Below are positions 1-9,102 of a stretch of 64,000 nucleotides of DNA, piece after piece. Origin of the DNA: Variovorax sp. OV700 (GTDB taxonomy: Bacteria; Pseudomonadota; Gammaproteobacteria; Burkholderiales; Burkholderiaceae_C); contig NZ_FNDR01000002.1 of assembly GCF_900099805.1 (NCBI RefSeq), forward strand, positions 434,001 to 498,000, in the 5' to 3' direction. Under the pieces are notes generated by a model. It ran no database searches and had not been told where the DNA came from. It worked only from the letters and a program-made list of their open reading frames with translations. A program made the position numbers and the translations under genes. The first letter of the stretch is position 1. Each line of letters starts with the position of its first letter.

Positions 1-28
1 CCAATCAACGATTCTTTGGCGAGTTCGT

Positions 29-1048
29 ATGAAGTCAGCAGGCTTGAAGGGAACAGTTTCCATTGAGTTGGTGCACGAGGCGATTCACGCCGCGGCGCTC
101 AGGAACATGGACATCAGCAGCGTGCTTGAAAGTGCAAAGCTCGACCGCGAGCTGCTGAACGCGCCGCGTGCCCGCATCTCAGCGGCTGCGTACTCACGCA
201 TGTGGGTGGCTTTGGCCGATTTGATGGACGACGAGTTCTTCGGCCTGGACAGCCACGGACTTCGCCGTGGTAGCTATGCGCTCATGACACGCGCGGCGGT
301 CAGCGCCGAAAACCTGGAGCACGCGCTGCGCCGGATCCTCAGGTTCCTCCACGCCACACTGGACGACTTTCACGGGGAACTCGCCCGCTCGGCGGATGAG
401 GCCCGCCTGATCCTGCATGACGGTGGCGTGCTGCGCCGGCTGTTTGGCTATGGCACCTGGTTCATCCTGGTTCACGGATTGGCATGCTGGCTCGTGCACA
501 GGCGCATTCCCTTGCGCGAGATGCAGTTCCGTTGCCCGCCTCCCGGCGACGACAGCCACTACCGCACACGGTTCTGCGAGAACGTCACATTCAACGGCAA
601 GACCACGCACATCACCTTCGCCAGCGAGCTGCTGGATTTGAAGATCGCGGAATCTCCAGAGACAGTCGACACCTTTCTGCGGGCAGCACCTGCCAACTTG
701 TTGGTCAAGTACCGCAACGACGCGAGTACCGGTGCGCAGGTACGCGGCCGATTGCGCGGCCAGATGCCCGATACATGGCCGGAGCTGGAGAAGCTGGCGC
801 AAGAGCTCTGCGTTTCCGGCACCACGCTCCAGCGCCGCTTGCAACAGGAGGGCATGAGCTACCAGCGGGTGAAAGACGATCTGCGGCGGGACATCGCCAT
901 CGATCTGTTGTCGAGCGCGTCGTTGACGGTGGCCGAGGTTGCCGCCCGAACCGGATTCCAGGAAACAAGCGCTTTCCATCGTGCCTTCAAGAAATGGACG
1001 GGCGTCAGCCCGGGCGCCTATCGCTCCATGCCCAAAAGCCCCGCTTGA
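29..1048 (+). CDS. AraC-family transcriptional regulator
   Basis: A 339-residue cytoplasmic DNA-binding regulator. Residues about 20-200 match the arabinose-binding-like N-terminal domain found in OruR/ArgR-type AraC proteins. Residues about 255-335 form the double helix-turn-helix, ending in the family signature region (TVAEVAARTGFQETSAF followed by FKKWTGVSPGAYR). The ATG at 29 gives a normal family length, and only 28 bases lie upstream inside the window, so its promoter cannot be judged. It precedes, on the same strand, the nitroreductase/acyl-CoA synthetase/MaoC operon by about 100 bases, so control of that operon or of the larger catabolic locus is a reasonable inference. The effector is unknown. 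Confidence 0.9.
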   Translation: MKSAGLKGTVSIELVHEAIHAAALRNMDISSVLESAKLDRELLNAPRARISAAAYSRMWVALADLMDDEFFGLDSHGLRRGSYALMTRAAVSAENLEHALRRILRFLHATLDDFHGELARSADEARLILHDGGVLRRLFGYGTWFILVHGLACWLVHRRIPLREMQFRCPPPGDDSHYRTRFCENVTFNGKTTHITFASELLDLKIAESPETVDTFLRAAPANLLVKYRNDASTGAQVRGRLRGQMPDTWPELEKLAQELCVSGTTLQRRLQQEGMSYQRVKDDLRRDIAIDLLSSASLTVAEVAARTGFQETSAFHRAFKKWTGVSPGAYRSMPKSPA

Positions 1049-1150
1049 ATCGAGGCGTCCGGGCATGGGCGCCGAGCCCTTGCAGAACTAATCTCCTCTC
1101 GCCGCCGCACCCGCGGCGCCGCGAGTTTGTTTGAGGCAAGGGACCCAGGA

Positions 1151-1891
1151 ATGAATCGAATGATGGCGCCGCCGCTCGGTGCAGAAATGCTGCAAAGAGC
1201 GGTCGATTGGGCAATTGCCACCCGACGCAGCGTGAGGGCGTATTTGCCCGAGCCAGTGCCACGAGAAGAGATCGAAGCGATTCTCTCGACCGCACGCTAC
1301 AGCGCTTCCGGCATGAACATGCAACCTTGGCATGTGCATGTCCTGACCGGGCCGGTGAAGGCCGGCCTCTCCGCTGCGGTTGCAGCGCTCGATGACGACT
1401 CCGGAAAATCGGGGGAACTGCTCGAGCCCTACGACTACTACCCGCGCGAATGGTTCTCTCCCTACCTGGAGCGGCGCCGCAAGGTGGGTTGGGATCTCTA
1501 TGGGCTGCTTGGCATCGCCAAGGGCGACAAGCAGCGCATGCACCTGCAGCACGGGCGCAACTACCGGTTCTTCGATGCGCCCGTGGGCCTGTTCTTTACG
1601 GTAGACCGCGAGCTCCAGGAAGGAAGCCTGCTGGACTACGGCATGTTCTTGCAGAGCGTGATGGTCGCCGCGCGAGGCCGGAACCTTCACACCTGCCCTC
1701 AAGCAGCCTTTCTGAAGTTTCACCGCCAGATCGCCGAGTTCCTGCAAATTCCCGCCGGCCAGATGCTTGTCTGCGGCATGAGCCTGGGCTACGTCGACGA
1801 GTCCGCGATTGAAAACTCGCTCGCCACGGAGCGTGAGCCGGTTTCCACATTCACGACGTTCCACAACGATGCAAAGGAGACAAAAGCATGA
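1151..1891 (+). CDS. nitroreductase-family flavoprotein
   Basis: A 246-residue FMN-dependent oxidoreductase of the nitroreductase superfamily. The N-terminal AIATRRSVRAYLPEPVP segment is the FMN-phosphate-binding region and the C-terminal CGMSLGY matches the family's GxxxGY motif. A TTG at 1127 would add eight residues, but ATG 1151 has AAGGGA eight bases upstream and is preferred. Its stop overlaps the start of the following acyl-CoA synthetase (ATGA), so the two are translationally coupled. Family members reduce nitro groups, quinones or enones with NAD(P)H. The operon partners suggest that it acts on a ring compound or its CoA thioester here, but the substrate cannot be read from the sequence. 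Confidence 0.85.
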   Translation: MNRMMAPPLGAEMLQRAVDWAIATRRSVRAYLPEPVPREEIEAILSTARYSASGMNMQPWHVHVLTGPVKAGLSAAVAALDDDSGKSGELLEPYDYYPREWFSPYLERRRKVGWDLYGLLGIAKGDKQRMHLQHGRNYRFFDAPVGLFFTVDRELQEGSLLDYGMFLQSVMVAARGRNLHTCPQAAFLKFHRQIAEFLQIPAGQMLVCGMSLGYVDESAIENSLATEREPVSTFTTFHNDAKETKA

Positions 1892-3540
1892 GCGCGGAAT
1901 CCTATGGAAAAGGCCTCGATCGCTGCGAGGCCAATCATGTGCCGCTGACGCCCCTCGGCTTTCTCGATCGCGCCGCCCTGGCGCATCCGAAACGCCTGGC
2001 TGTGGTGCACGGAGATCTATCGCGAACGTGGGAGCAGACCCGAGAACGCTGCCATCGCCTTGCGTCGGCGCTGGTGAGCAGGGGCATCCAGCCAGGGGAC
2101 ACCGTTGCAGTGCTGTCGCCCAACACGCCCGCCATGCTGGAGGCGCACTTCGGCGTACCCCTGGCAGGCGCCGTGCTCAACGCGATCAACCACCGCCTGG
2201 ATCCTGAAGGGATCGCGTTCATCCTGCGCCACGGCGAATGCAAGTTGCTGATGGTCGACCGCGAGTTCTCCGGAACGGTGGCCGCTGCCTTGAAGCTTCT
2301 CGACAAGCCCCCTCTGGTCATCGATATCAACGATCACCTCGCACCACCAGGCGATGCCATCGGCGAGGTCGACTATGAATCCCTGCTGGCGGGGGGAGAC
2401 CCGGACTTCCCCGGCCGGTGGCCGAGCGACGAGTGGCAACCCATCGCCCTGAACTACACCTCCGGTACGACCGGAGATCCCAAGGGTGTCGTCGCCAGCC
2501 ACCGCGGCACCTACCTCATGAGCCTGCTGCAGATCACGAACTGGGCGATGCCCCGGGCGCCCAAGTACCTGTGGACGCTGCCCATGTTCCACGCGAACGG
2601 ATGGTGCTTCACCTGGGCAGTGACAGCGGCGGCGGGCACCCATGTCTGCCTGCGCCGGGTTTCCGCCGAAGCGGTGCTGGAGGCCATCGACAGGCACCAG
2701 ATCGACCATCTCTGTGCAGCGCCGGTCGTGATGGCCATGCTCGCGGATTCGGCGCAAAACATCCAGCTGCCTCGTGCCGTACGTGTACTGACCGCGGGAT
2801 CTCCGCCTCCGCTTGCGGTGCTGAACGCTGTTCTGGCCATGGGCTTCGACGTGGAGCACGTGTTTGGCATCACGGAGGTTTCCGGCACGCCGGTGGGTTG
2901 CGTGTGGCAAGACGGCTGGGACGATCTTGCGCCGGCCGAGCAAGGCGCGTTGCGGGTGCGCCAGGGCGTAAGAGCCGCCATGTTCGAAGGCCTCATGGTT
3001 GGCGATGCGGACACGCTGGCGCCTGTCCCTCACGACGGCAAAACCGCAGGGGAGCTCATGCTGCGCGGGAACACCGTGATGATGGGCTACTTCAAGAACG
3101 AGGCCGCGACGCGCAGGGCGCTCGCCAACGGCTGGTTTCGAACCGGCGACGTCGCGGTTCTTCATGGCAACGGGTATGCGCAGATCACCGATCGTTCGAA
3201 GGACGTGATCATTTCCGGCGGCGAGAACATCTCTTCCGTGGAGGTCGAGGATGTCGTCCATGGACACCCGGCGGTCTTGCATGCCGCGGTGGTCGCCCAG
3301 CCCGACGAGACATGGGGGGAGGTGCCGTGCGTGTTCATCGAACTCAAGGCAGGCGTTTCGGCGCCTTCCGAGCAAGAGATCATCTTGTTTTGCCGTGAAC
3401 GGCTGGCCCACTTCAAGTGTCCGCGCCGGGTGATATTCAGCAGCTTGCCGAAGACGGCCACGGGCAAGATCCAGAAGTTCCGCTTGCGCCAGCAGGCCGG
3501 AAGCCAGGAAGCCATCACCAGGCTCGCGAGCCATGGGTGA
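1888..3540 (+). CDS. acyl-CoA synthetase (AMP-forming)
   Basis: A 550-residue member of the ANL superfamily that activates a carboxylic acid to its CoA thioester through an acyl-adenylate. The phosphate-binding loop YTSGTTGDPKG is at residues 190-200. The acid-pocket region carries GITEVSG, and the hinge/A8 region carries DRSKDVIISGGENIS. The A10 catalytic lysine lies in PKTATGKIQKF (Lys527). Length and motifs fit medium-chain or aryl acyl-CoA synthetases. The start overlaps the nitroreductase stop by four bases and the stop overlaps the MaoC start by eight, which marks a tight operon. It probably activates a degradation product for beta-oxidation-like processing with the downstream hydratase; the exact acid is unknown. 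Confidence 0.92.
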   Translation: MSAESYGKGLDRCEANHVPLTPLGFLDRAALAHPKRLAVVHGDLSRTWEQTRERCHRLASALVSRGIQPGDTVAVLSPNTPAMLEAHFGVPLAGAVLNAINHRLDPEGIAFILRHGECKLLMVDREFSGTVAAALKLLDKPPLVIDINDHLAPPGDAIGEVDYESLLAGGDPDFPGRWPSDEWQPIALNYTSGTTGDPKGVVASHRGTYLMSLLQITNWAMPRAPKYLWTLPMFHANGWCFTWAVTAAAGTHVCLRRVSAEAVLEAIDRHQIDHLCAAPVVMAMLADSAQNIQLPRAVRVLTAGSPPPLAVLNAVLAMGFDVEHVFGITEVSGTPVGCVWQDGWDDLAPAEQGALRVRQGVRAAMFEGLMVGDADTLAPVPHDGKTAGELMLRGNTVMMGYFKNEAATRRALANGWFRTGDVAVLHGNGYAQITDRSKDVIISGGENISSVEVEDVVHGHPAVLHAAVVAQPDETWGEVPCVFIELKAGVSAPSEQEIILFCRERLAHFKCPRRVIFSSLPKTATGKIQKFRLRQQAGSQEAITRLASHG

Positions 3541-3973
3541 GTTCGAAATCGCTGCCGTTGCACCCATCGGACCGGGCTATTGTTTCTCGCGATTCCATAC
3601 CTTCGACGAAGAGCAAGTCCGGGCATTCGCACTGGCAGCAGGCGACGAGAACCCTCTGCACCATGATGTGGAGTTCGCACGAGGCACGCGTTTCGGTGGT
3701 TTGATTGCCAGCGGGACTCACACCGCGTCTTTGTTGATGGGATTGACGGCCAGTCACTTCGCCCAGAAGGGAACTGTGCTGGGGATCAACTTCTCGGTGG
3801 ATTTGCTGCGTCCTGTGCTGGCAAGCGAGACGGTTTCCATCGAATGGCACGTGACTTCGATTGCAGCCCGCTCGAGGGGCGGCTGCGTCCTCGAATTGCA
3901 AGGCTCAATGAAGGGCGCAGACGACCGGACCAGTGTTCTCGCTCACGGCACGGTCCTTTTCACGCCTGACTGA
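3533..3973 (+). CDS. MaoC-like hot-dog dehydratase
   Basis: A 146-residue single-hot-dog protein of the MaoC/(R)-enoyl-CoA hydratase family. The hydratase-2 signature AAGDENPLHHD is present with the catalytic Asp/His pair, followed by the GLIASGTHTASL helix that shields the substrate tunnel. It overlaps the acyl-CoA synthetase stop by eight bases and is the last gene of the three-gene operon. Known relatives hydrate 2-enoyl-CoA thioesters, so hydration of the CoA ester made by the preceding enzyme, or of its reduced or oxidised derivative, is the obvious role. Lower confidence applies to the precise substrate only. Confidence 0.88.
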   Translation: MGEFEIAAVAPIGPGYCFSRFHTFDEEQVRAFALAAGDENPLHHDVEFARGTRFGGLIASGTHTASLLMGLTASHFAQKGTVLGINFSVDLLRPVLASETVSIEWHVTSIAARSRGGCVLELQGSMKGADDRTSVLAHGTVLFTPD

Positions 3974-4013
3974 TGACCGCTTTCGCTGCTGCGACGCGGA
4001 CCTCCCGAACGAC

Positions 4014-4961
4014 TCATGCGTCGATGAGAAGTTCTCGCGCGGCCTGCTCCACGCACTCGGCAAAGGAGGGATCGCCGGTGTAGGGCGAGTGTCCGCGCAA
4101 CCACAACAGCCCCACCGGGCGGACCAGGCGCGGCATCTCGGTGTGCAGTGGGGCCAGCGTGCCTAGCTCCGCATACTTGCGGACCAGTGAAGCGGGCAGG
4201 GTCGCGATCGCGTCGCTGCCCTGCAAATAGGCAAGCGTGACGTTCAGCGAAAGCGTCTCGATGAAGCTGATGGGTGGTTCGACGCCGTTCACCTCGAATG
4301 CCATCAGCAGGGGCTGGCGCAGCAGCGAGTCATGCGGCGGCAGCACCCATGGACATTCCACCAGTTGGCGCCAACTCGGTTTGAATTCCCCGCGCGCCAG
4401 CGGATGGCCGTTGCGCGCGACCAGCATGGTCGCATCCTCGAACAGCGGCTTTTCCTCGAGGTTCGTTGCGGCCAACTGGGATGGCAGCGTGCCGACGATG
4501 AGATCAAGGTGCCCAAGTCGCAGTTCTCCCAGCAGGACGTCCATGGTGGCCTCGCGGACCATGATCGACGACTTGGGAGAGGCATGCTTGAACAGCATCA
4601 GCGCCTTGGGAAGCAGCCAGCCGGCGGACGCCGGCAGCACGCCTACGCGGATCTTGCGGGACGTTCCCGTGGCCAGCGCGTGCAGTTCCTCGCCGGCCTC
4701 CGAGAGGTCTTGCAGAACTTTGCGGGCATGCCGGATCAGGCATTCACCGTAGGGCGTCGGCCGAAGTCCGCGACCGGTGCGCTCGAACAGCGCATGGCCC
4801 ATGGCGCCCTGCAGATCCGTCAGTGTGCGGGACAGCGCCGGCTGCGTCACGTTCATGGCGGCGGCGACCTTGCCTTGATGACGAAGGTCGTCGAGGGCCA
4901 CGAGTACCTGCAGGTGGCGCAGCTTCAAACCGGCGCGAATGTACCAATCCAGCTTGGCCAT
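4014..4961 (-). CDS. LysR-family transcriptional regulator
   Basis: A 315-residue LysR regulator transcribed away from the large catabolic operon. The winged HTH spans about residues 14-75 (LRHLQVLVALDD, then MNVTQPALSRTLTDLQ), followed by a linker helix and a periplasmic-binding-fold effector domain. The N-terminal extension before the HTH (MAKLDWYIRAGLKLRHLQ) is like that of the GbpR/PcaQ group, which control sugar and aromatic-acid catabolism. It diverges from the ABC receptor gene at 5198 with a 236-base spacer that holds a perfect TATAAT for this gene and a palindrome. LysR genes in this layout usually control the divergent operon, so it is the best candidate regulator of the 5.2-22 kb genes. 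Confidence 0.92.
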   Translation of the reverse strand: MAKLDWYIRAGLKLRHLQVLVALDDLRHQGKVAAAMNVTQPALSRTLTDLQGAMGHALFERTGRGLRPTPYGECLIRHARKVLQDLSEAGEELHALATGTSRKIRVGVLPASAGWLLPKALMLFKHASPKSSIMVREATMDVLLGELRLGHLDLIVGTLPSQLAATNLEEKPLFEDATMLVARNGHPLARGEFKPSWRQLVECPWVLPPHDSLLRQPLLMAFEVNGVEPPISFIETLSLNVTLAYLQGSDAIATLPASLVRKYAELGTLAPLHTEMPRLVRPVGLLWLRGHSPYTGDPSFAECVEQAARELLIDA

Positions 4962-5045
4962 CGGGTTCTCCTTATGTGCATTCCCGCGAAAGCGGTAAGG
5001 ACCGGATCATCGCAGTCATAGGGGTGAGCCCGGATTTGTGCCCCG

Positions 5046-5066
5046 TGTTTTACCAAAAACATTATA
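5046..5066 (-). promoter_or_regulatory. divergent control region: dyad and -10 box
   Basis: Between the LysR gene and the receptor gene, TGTTTT and AAAACA (5046-5051 and 5056-5061) form a perfect inverted repeat with the spacer ACCA. It touches a perfect minus-strand TATAAT (complement of 5061-5066). That -10 lies about 100 bases before the LysR start; its -35 is poor. A LysR-type autoregulatory site is inferred, not shown. Confidence 0.4.
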
Positions 5067-5197
5067 TCTGGCACTTATTTTTCTAATTGTCATGGCGACC
5101 CGGCTCGCCCATCATTCGGCTCCAGGGGAAAGCAAAAAGGCCCCCAAAAGTACACAGATCGCCAGCCCGTCCATACGTTCTGAAGGAGCACGAAAAC

Positions 5198-6346
5198 ATG
5201 TTGAATCCGTCGCCGCGCTGGGCCGCCGGCCTGGTGCTTGCCGCCAGCCTGGTCTCTGGCGCCTGGGCTCAGGCCCCAATCAAGATCGGCTTTCACGCCG
5301 GCCTTACCGGCCCCGCCGCTGCCGACGGCAATGCCGCCCTCGCAGCGGCCCGGGTGGCGATCGAGCAGAGCAACGCGCAAGGCGGCATTGGAGGCAGGAA
5401 GCTTGAACTCGTCGTAGAGGACGACCAGGGCAAGCCTGAACACGCGGCGCAGGTTGCCAACCGCCTGATCGGCGAGGGCGTGCGCGCGGTGATCTCCGCC
5501 GCCTATTCCGCGCCGGCGCGCGCCGCCGCGCCGGTTTTCCAGAAGGCGCAGCTGCCCTACGTGGTCGCGGTGTCCTCGGCGCCCGAAATCACGCGCGGCG
5601 GGAACTACATGTTCCGCGTCACCAGCGTGGGCGAAGTGCAGGGCCGCGCCGCCGCCAAGGCGATGGGCGAGCTGCTGCACAAGAAGCGCGTCGTGCTGCT
5701 CACGGTGAAGACGGACTTCGGCAAGGCGCTGGTCGCCGGCTTCAAGGAAGCAGCGCCACGCTTTGGGCTGGAGATCGTGAAGGAGTACGAATACGCGCCG
5801 ACCGATCGCCAGTTCGGGCCGCTGATCGCATCCATCAAGGCAGACAACCCGCAAGCGATCTATGCCACCGGGTTCTATTTCACCGGAGGCCCGCTGGTGG
5901 CGCAATTGCGCAGCGCCGGCGTGACGGCCGACATCATGGGTGCGGAATCGCTCAGTCCACAGCAGTTCATCGACATCGCCGGCCCTGCGGCCGAAGGCAC
6001 GGTGATCACCAACGTCATCGACTGGGGTTCGCAGGACCCGGCAATCGTGGACTTCCTCAACCGCTACAAGGCGGCGACCGGGACGCCCGCAGCGGCAGTG
6101 GCCGCAACGACGCATGCCGCGACCACCGTCCTGTTGGCCGCCTTGCGCAACGCGAAGTCGGATGAACCCGCCAGGATCCGCGCGGCGCTGGAGACCACCG
6201 AAGTCATGACCGTCATGGGTCGAGTCAGCTTCAACAAGTTGCGCGAAGTTAAAAAGAATTTTCCGCTGTCAATCGTCCGCAACGGCAAGTGGCAACGCTT
6301 CGGCGTCATCGACGACGCCGGACTGCTGGCACCTCCTGAGCAGTGA
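5198..6346 (+). CDS. branched-chain-type ABC transporter substrate-binding protein
   Basis: A 382-residue periplasmic receptor of the LivK/type-1 periplasmic binding fold. The start at 5198 is chosen because GAAGGAG precedes it and it opens with a clear signal peptide (about 23 residues ending in GAWA). The upstream in-frame extension has no leader character. The mature protein begins PIKIGFHAGLTGP, typical of the family, and contains the usual hinge and second lobe. It is the first gene of the long operon, while its membrane and ATPase partners (livHMGF) lie about 8 kb downstream in the same run. Such receptors bind aromatic acids, amides or amino acids; here the ligand is probably the substrate of the catabolic genes. 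Confidence 0.9.
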   Translation: MLNPSPRWAAGLVLAASLVSGAWAQAPIKIGFHAGLTGPAAADGNAALAAARVAIEQSNAQGGIGGRKLELVVEDDQGKPEHAAQVANRLIGEGVRAVISAAYSAPARAAAPVFQKAQLPYVVAVSSAPEITRGGNYMFRVTSVGEVQGRAAAKAMGELLHKKRVVLLTVKTDFGKALVAGFKEAAPRFGLEIVKEYEYAPTDRQFGPLIASIKADNPQAIYATGFYFTGGPLVAQLRSAGVTADIMGAESLSPQQFIDIAGPAAEGTVITNVIDWGSQDPAIVDFLNRYKAATGTPAAAVAATTHAATTVLLAALRNAKSDEPARIRAALETTEVMTVMGRVSFNKLREVKKNFPLSIVRNGKWQRFGVIDDAGLLAPPEQ

Positions 6347-6401
6347 AACCCCCGGAAGAGACCATCGCACCCGTTGGTGCGTCAATGAAGGTGAAACGCA
6401 A

Positions 6402-7619
6402 ATGACCTATCACGCCCGTACACGCAAAGTCGCCCACGATGACCTGGTCTGGGACTTCGGCACGCAGACCTACCAGGTCTTTCCGTACGAACACTATCGC
6501 TGGTGCCGCGAAAACGACCCCGTACACCGGGTGGATCTGCCGAACGGCAATGTCGTCTACATGATCACGAAGTACGACGACATCAAGGCGGCGGCACTGG
6601 ATCACAAGCGGTTTTCCGCCGCGGTCACGGATACCGTCGGCTGGCTGATGTTCAAGGATCCGCCCGAGCACACGACGATCCGCAGCAGCGTGCAGTCGCA
6701 TCTGTCGAAGAAGGGCATCGATCTGATCGATGCGGCCATCGACCGCATCAACCGCGAGACCTTCCAGTACCTGCTGGACGGCCGGGGTGGCGACGCGGCC
6801 ACGTATTGCCAGCTGTTCCCGGCGGCAGTGGTCAACCACATGCTCGGGATCAAGATCGACCCGCAACAGATCGACTACTGGATCGGCTGCTCGCTCAGGG
6901 CGATGGGCCAGGCCTTCGGCTTGCCAGGCAAGCCGGAAGACCACAAAGGCCAGGCGGACCTTGTCGCCTTTCTCGAAGGTGTGGTGCGCGACTACATCGC
7001 CCATCCGGAAGACAACATCGGTTCGCTGCTCGCGCAGAACGCGGCACCGGGCGGCAAATTGTCCGTGCGAAACGTGGCCGACTTCATGAACATGCTGTTC
7101 ACGGGCGGACATGAAACGACCACCTTCACCCTCAGCAGTGCGATCGGCATCCTGGGCCAGGACCCGGCCCTGTTCAGGCGCATCAAGGACGATCGTTCGC
7201 GCATCCCGGCCTTCATCGACGAGACGCTGCGCTACCGGCCCGTGCTGCAGTCGAACCCTCGCATCGCAGCTGAGGACATCACGATCCGCGGCGTGACGAT
7301 TCCCAAGGGCTCCATCGTGAAGCTGTGCACCGGCAGCGGCAACATGGACGAAGACGTCTTCGAAAACCCCGAGGAGTTCAACATCGACCGGCCGAACGTG
7401 AGTGAGCATCTGTCATTCAGCCGCGGGGTCCACACCTGCATCGGAGCCGTCCTCGCGCGGCGCGAGCTGTCCAAGGCCATGACGCACTTGTTCGAGACGG
7501 TCGCTTCCATCCAGCTGGACGCCGATCGCCCCGTGAAGCCCCACCTTGGGGGAACGGGCAACGAGCACGGCTTCGATTCCGTGCCTGTCCTGATCGAAGC
7601 GGATGTGGTGAGGGCCTGA
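6402..7619 (+). CDS. cytochrome P450 monooxygenase
   Basis: A 405-residue soluble bacterial P450. The I-helix oxygen-activation motif is GGHETT (residues 235-240), the ExxR motif is ETLR (274-277), and the haem loop FSRGVHTC places the thiolate ligand at Cys346. No membrane anchor is present, and the length is normal for bacterial class I P450s. It is followed within the operon by rubredoxin, ferredoxin and ferredoxin-NADP reductase genes that can supply electrons. The likely reaction is NADPH-dependent hydroxylation or O/N-dealkylation of a ring compound as an early step. The CYP family cannot be assigned without comparison. Confidence 0.95.
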   Translation: MTYHARTRKVAHDDLVWDFGTQTYQVFPYEHYRWCRENDPVHRVDLPNGNVVYMITKYDDIKAAALDHKRFSAAVTDTVGWLMFKDPPEHTTIRSSVQSHLSKKGIDLIDAAIDRINRETFQYLLDGRGGDAATYCQLFPAAVVNHMLGIKIDPQQIDYWIGCSLRAMGQAFGLPGKPEDHKGQADLVAFLEGVVRDYIAHPEDNIGSLLAQNAAPGGKLSVRNVADFMNMLFTGGHETTTFTLSSAIGILGQDPALFRRIKDDRSRIPAFIDETLRYRPVLQSNPRIAAEDITIRGVTIPKGSIVKLCTGSGNMDEDVFENPEEFNIDRPNVSEHLSFSRGVHTCIGAVLARRELSKAMTHLFETVASIQLDADRPVKPHLGGTGNEHGFDSVPVLIEADVVRA

Positions 7620-7622
7620 GCC

Positions 7623-8561
7623 GTGAAATACACGAGCATCGAACGATCGAGTCCGCAGTCGCAAGCGGTGCGTGAGAACACGCGCGGCTTTCGCGCGAGC
7701 TGCGAGCGCCCCGACGCGGTGTCGGTGCAGGAACGCAGGCTGGCCATCATCGGCATGATGGAGGAGGGCTACAGCCAGTACGTGCGGCGCGAGAGCGACG
7801 TTTTCGGTTCGGTCGACATGGACGGTGTACCGGCCGAGGTGGTCAGCATCTCGGGGACGAAACCCGATTGCAATCTGCTGTTCCTCCACGGCGGTGCCTA
7901 TTTCCTTGGAAACCCGCAAACCGCCCGGACCATCACGGTTCCATTGGCGCGTCTCGCAAATGCCAAGGTGTTCGTGCCTGACTACCGCCTGGCCCCGGAA
8001 CACAGGTTTCCTGCCGCGGCGGACGACGCCTTGGCCGCATACAAATACCTCATCGAGGTGGAGGGAGTCGACCCAGGCAGCCTGTTCGTCGGCGGCGACT
8101 CTTGCGGCGTCAACCTGGCCTTCGGCGCGCTGCTGAGGGCGCGAGAAGCAGGTCTGCCCAAGCCGCGGGGCATCGTCGCTTTCTCGCCGTGGCTCGACCT
8201 GACTTCTTCGCTGCCGTCGTTTCGCACGAATGCGCAGCTCGACGAGTTCGTGCACGTCAATATCGTCGATACGTGGGTCGCGCAATACATGGGGGAGGAG
8301 AGCTGGGCCCATCCGCTCGCGTCGCCCTTGGGCGCGGACCTGAGAGGCATGCCGGCCTGCTTCATCGCCTGCGGCAGTACCGAAATGTGGCATGACGATG
8401 CCGCGGTTCTCGCGCACAGGCTCGACAAGCTCGGCGTCGATGTCGAACTCGAAGTCTGGAAGGACATGCCACACGTCTGGCCCATCTTTTCCGGGCAGCT
8501 GCCCGAAGCAGACGAAGCCCTGAGCAATGCAGCGCAGTTCATGCGCCGCCGTCTGCGCTGA
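7623..8561 (+). CDS. alpha/beta hydrolase (HSL/esterase family)
   Basis: A 312-residue esterase-like hydrolase of the hormone-sensitive-lipase group. The oxyanion-hole motif HGGAY begins at His89 and the nucleophile elbow GDSCG places Ser160. A C-terminal MPHVW supplies the probable catalytic His, and an Asp follows the STEMW segment. The start is GTG, four bases after the P450 stop, so the genes are coupled. Such enzymes cleave short acyl, lactone or aryl esters. In this operon it may open a lactone or remove an ester from the P450 substrate or product; that assignment is inference from position only. Confidence 0.88.
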   Translation: MKYTSIERSSPQSQAVRENTRGFRASCERPDAVSVQERRLAIIGMMEEGYSQYVRRESDVFGSVDMDGVPAEVVSISGTKPDCNLLFLHGGAYFLGNPQTARTITVPLARLANAKVFVPDYRLAPEHRFPAAADDALAAYKYLIEVEGVDPGSLFVGGDSCGVNLAFGALLRAREAGLPKPRGIVAFSPWLDLTSSLPSFRTNAQLDEFVHVNIVDTWVAQYMGEESWAHPLASPLGADLRGMPACFIACGSTEMWHDDAAVLAHRLDKLGVDVELEVWKDMPHVWPIFSGQLPEADEALSNAAQFMRRRLR

Positions 8562-8589
8562 TCGACCTCATCCCTTGACTGGAAAGAAC

Positions 8590-8760
8590 ATGGACTTCAA
8601 GAGCTATATCTGTTTGAGCTGTGGTTGGGTGTACCACGAGAGCGATGGTTTGCCCGAGGAAGGGCTCGCCGCGGGAACGCGCTGGGAGGACATCCCGGCG
8701 GACTGGCAGTGCCCGCACTGCGGCGACAAGAAGTCGGATTTCAACATAGTGGAGTTCTGA
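8590..8760 (+). CDS. rubredoxin
   Basis: A 56-residue rubredoxin with a single iron bound by Cys8, Cys11, Cys41 and Cys44 (CLSCG and CPHCG). It retains the conserved core Trp and the GTRWEDIPADW segment found in alkane-hydroxylase-type rubredoxins. A longer reading from 8527 would overlap the hydrolase end and has no family support, so ATG 8590 is used. It lies between the hydrolase and a 7Fe ferredoxin gene, inside a P450 operon. It is a small cytoplasmic one-electron carrier. Whether it, the ferredoxin, or both serve the P450 is unclear. Confidence 0.95.
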   Translation: MDFKSYICLSCGWVYHESDGLPEEGLAAGTRWEDIPADWQCPHCGDKKSDFNIVEF

Positions 8761-8762
8761 TC

Positions 8763-9074
8763 ATGACTGTCATCGTCACGGAAAAATGCGATGGATGCCG
8801 GTTCACCGACTGCGTGACCGTCTGCCCTGTGGCCTGCTTCCATACCGACGGCACGATGGTGTACGTGAACCCAGTCGAATGCATCGATTGCGGTGCCTGC
8901 ATCCCGGTGTGTCCGGTCCATGCCATCTACGAAGCGCGAGACCTGCCTGCCGAGTTCGAGCACTGGAGAGGGGTGAACGCCGAGCGTGCCGCTGGCCTGC
9001 CAAACATCTCCGAGAAGCTCGAGCCACTGCCGACGGCACTCGGCCGCCAGCAGGCCATGGGCTATGGCGGCTGA
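8763..9074 (+). CDS. 7Fe-type ferredoxin (FdI/FdxA family)
   Basis: A 103-residue ferredoxin close in layout to Azotobacter ferredoxin I. The first motif has Cys at 9, 12, 17, 21 and 25 (CDGCRFTDCVTVCPVAC) and the second is CIDCGACIPVCP. The spacing fits one [3Fe-4S] and one [4Fe-4S] cluster, with a spare conserved Cys at position 25 and the usual C-terminal tail. It begins two bases after the rubredoxin stop. The neighbouring adrenodoxin-reductase-like gene makes it the probable electron donor to the P450. Cluster content is inferred from the family pattern. Confidence 0.93.
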   Translation: MTVIVTEKCDGCRFTDCVTVCPVACFHTDGTMVYVNPVECIDCGACIPVCPVHAIYEARDLPAEFEHWRGVNAERAAGLPNISEKLEPLPTALGRQQAMGYGG

Positions 9075-9102
9075 GCCGATTTTCTACGCGGGAGTGAACC
9101 CC

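Noticed and set aside
5069..5084. TGGCAC followed by a T-rich stretch, resembling a sigma-54 -24 element
   Set aside because: The required GC of the -12 element is not found ten bases on, where TC stands instead.
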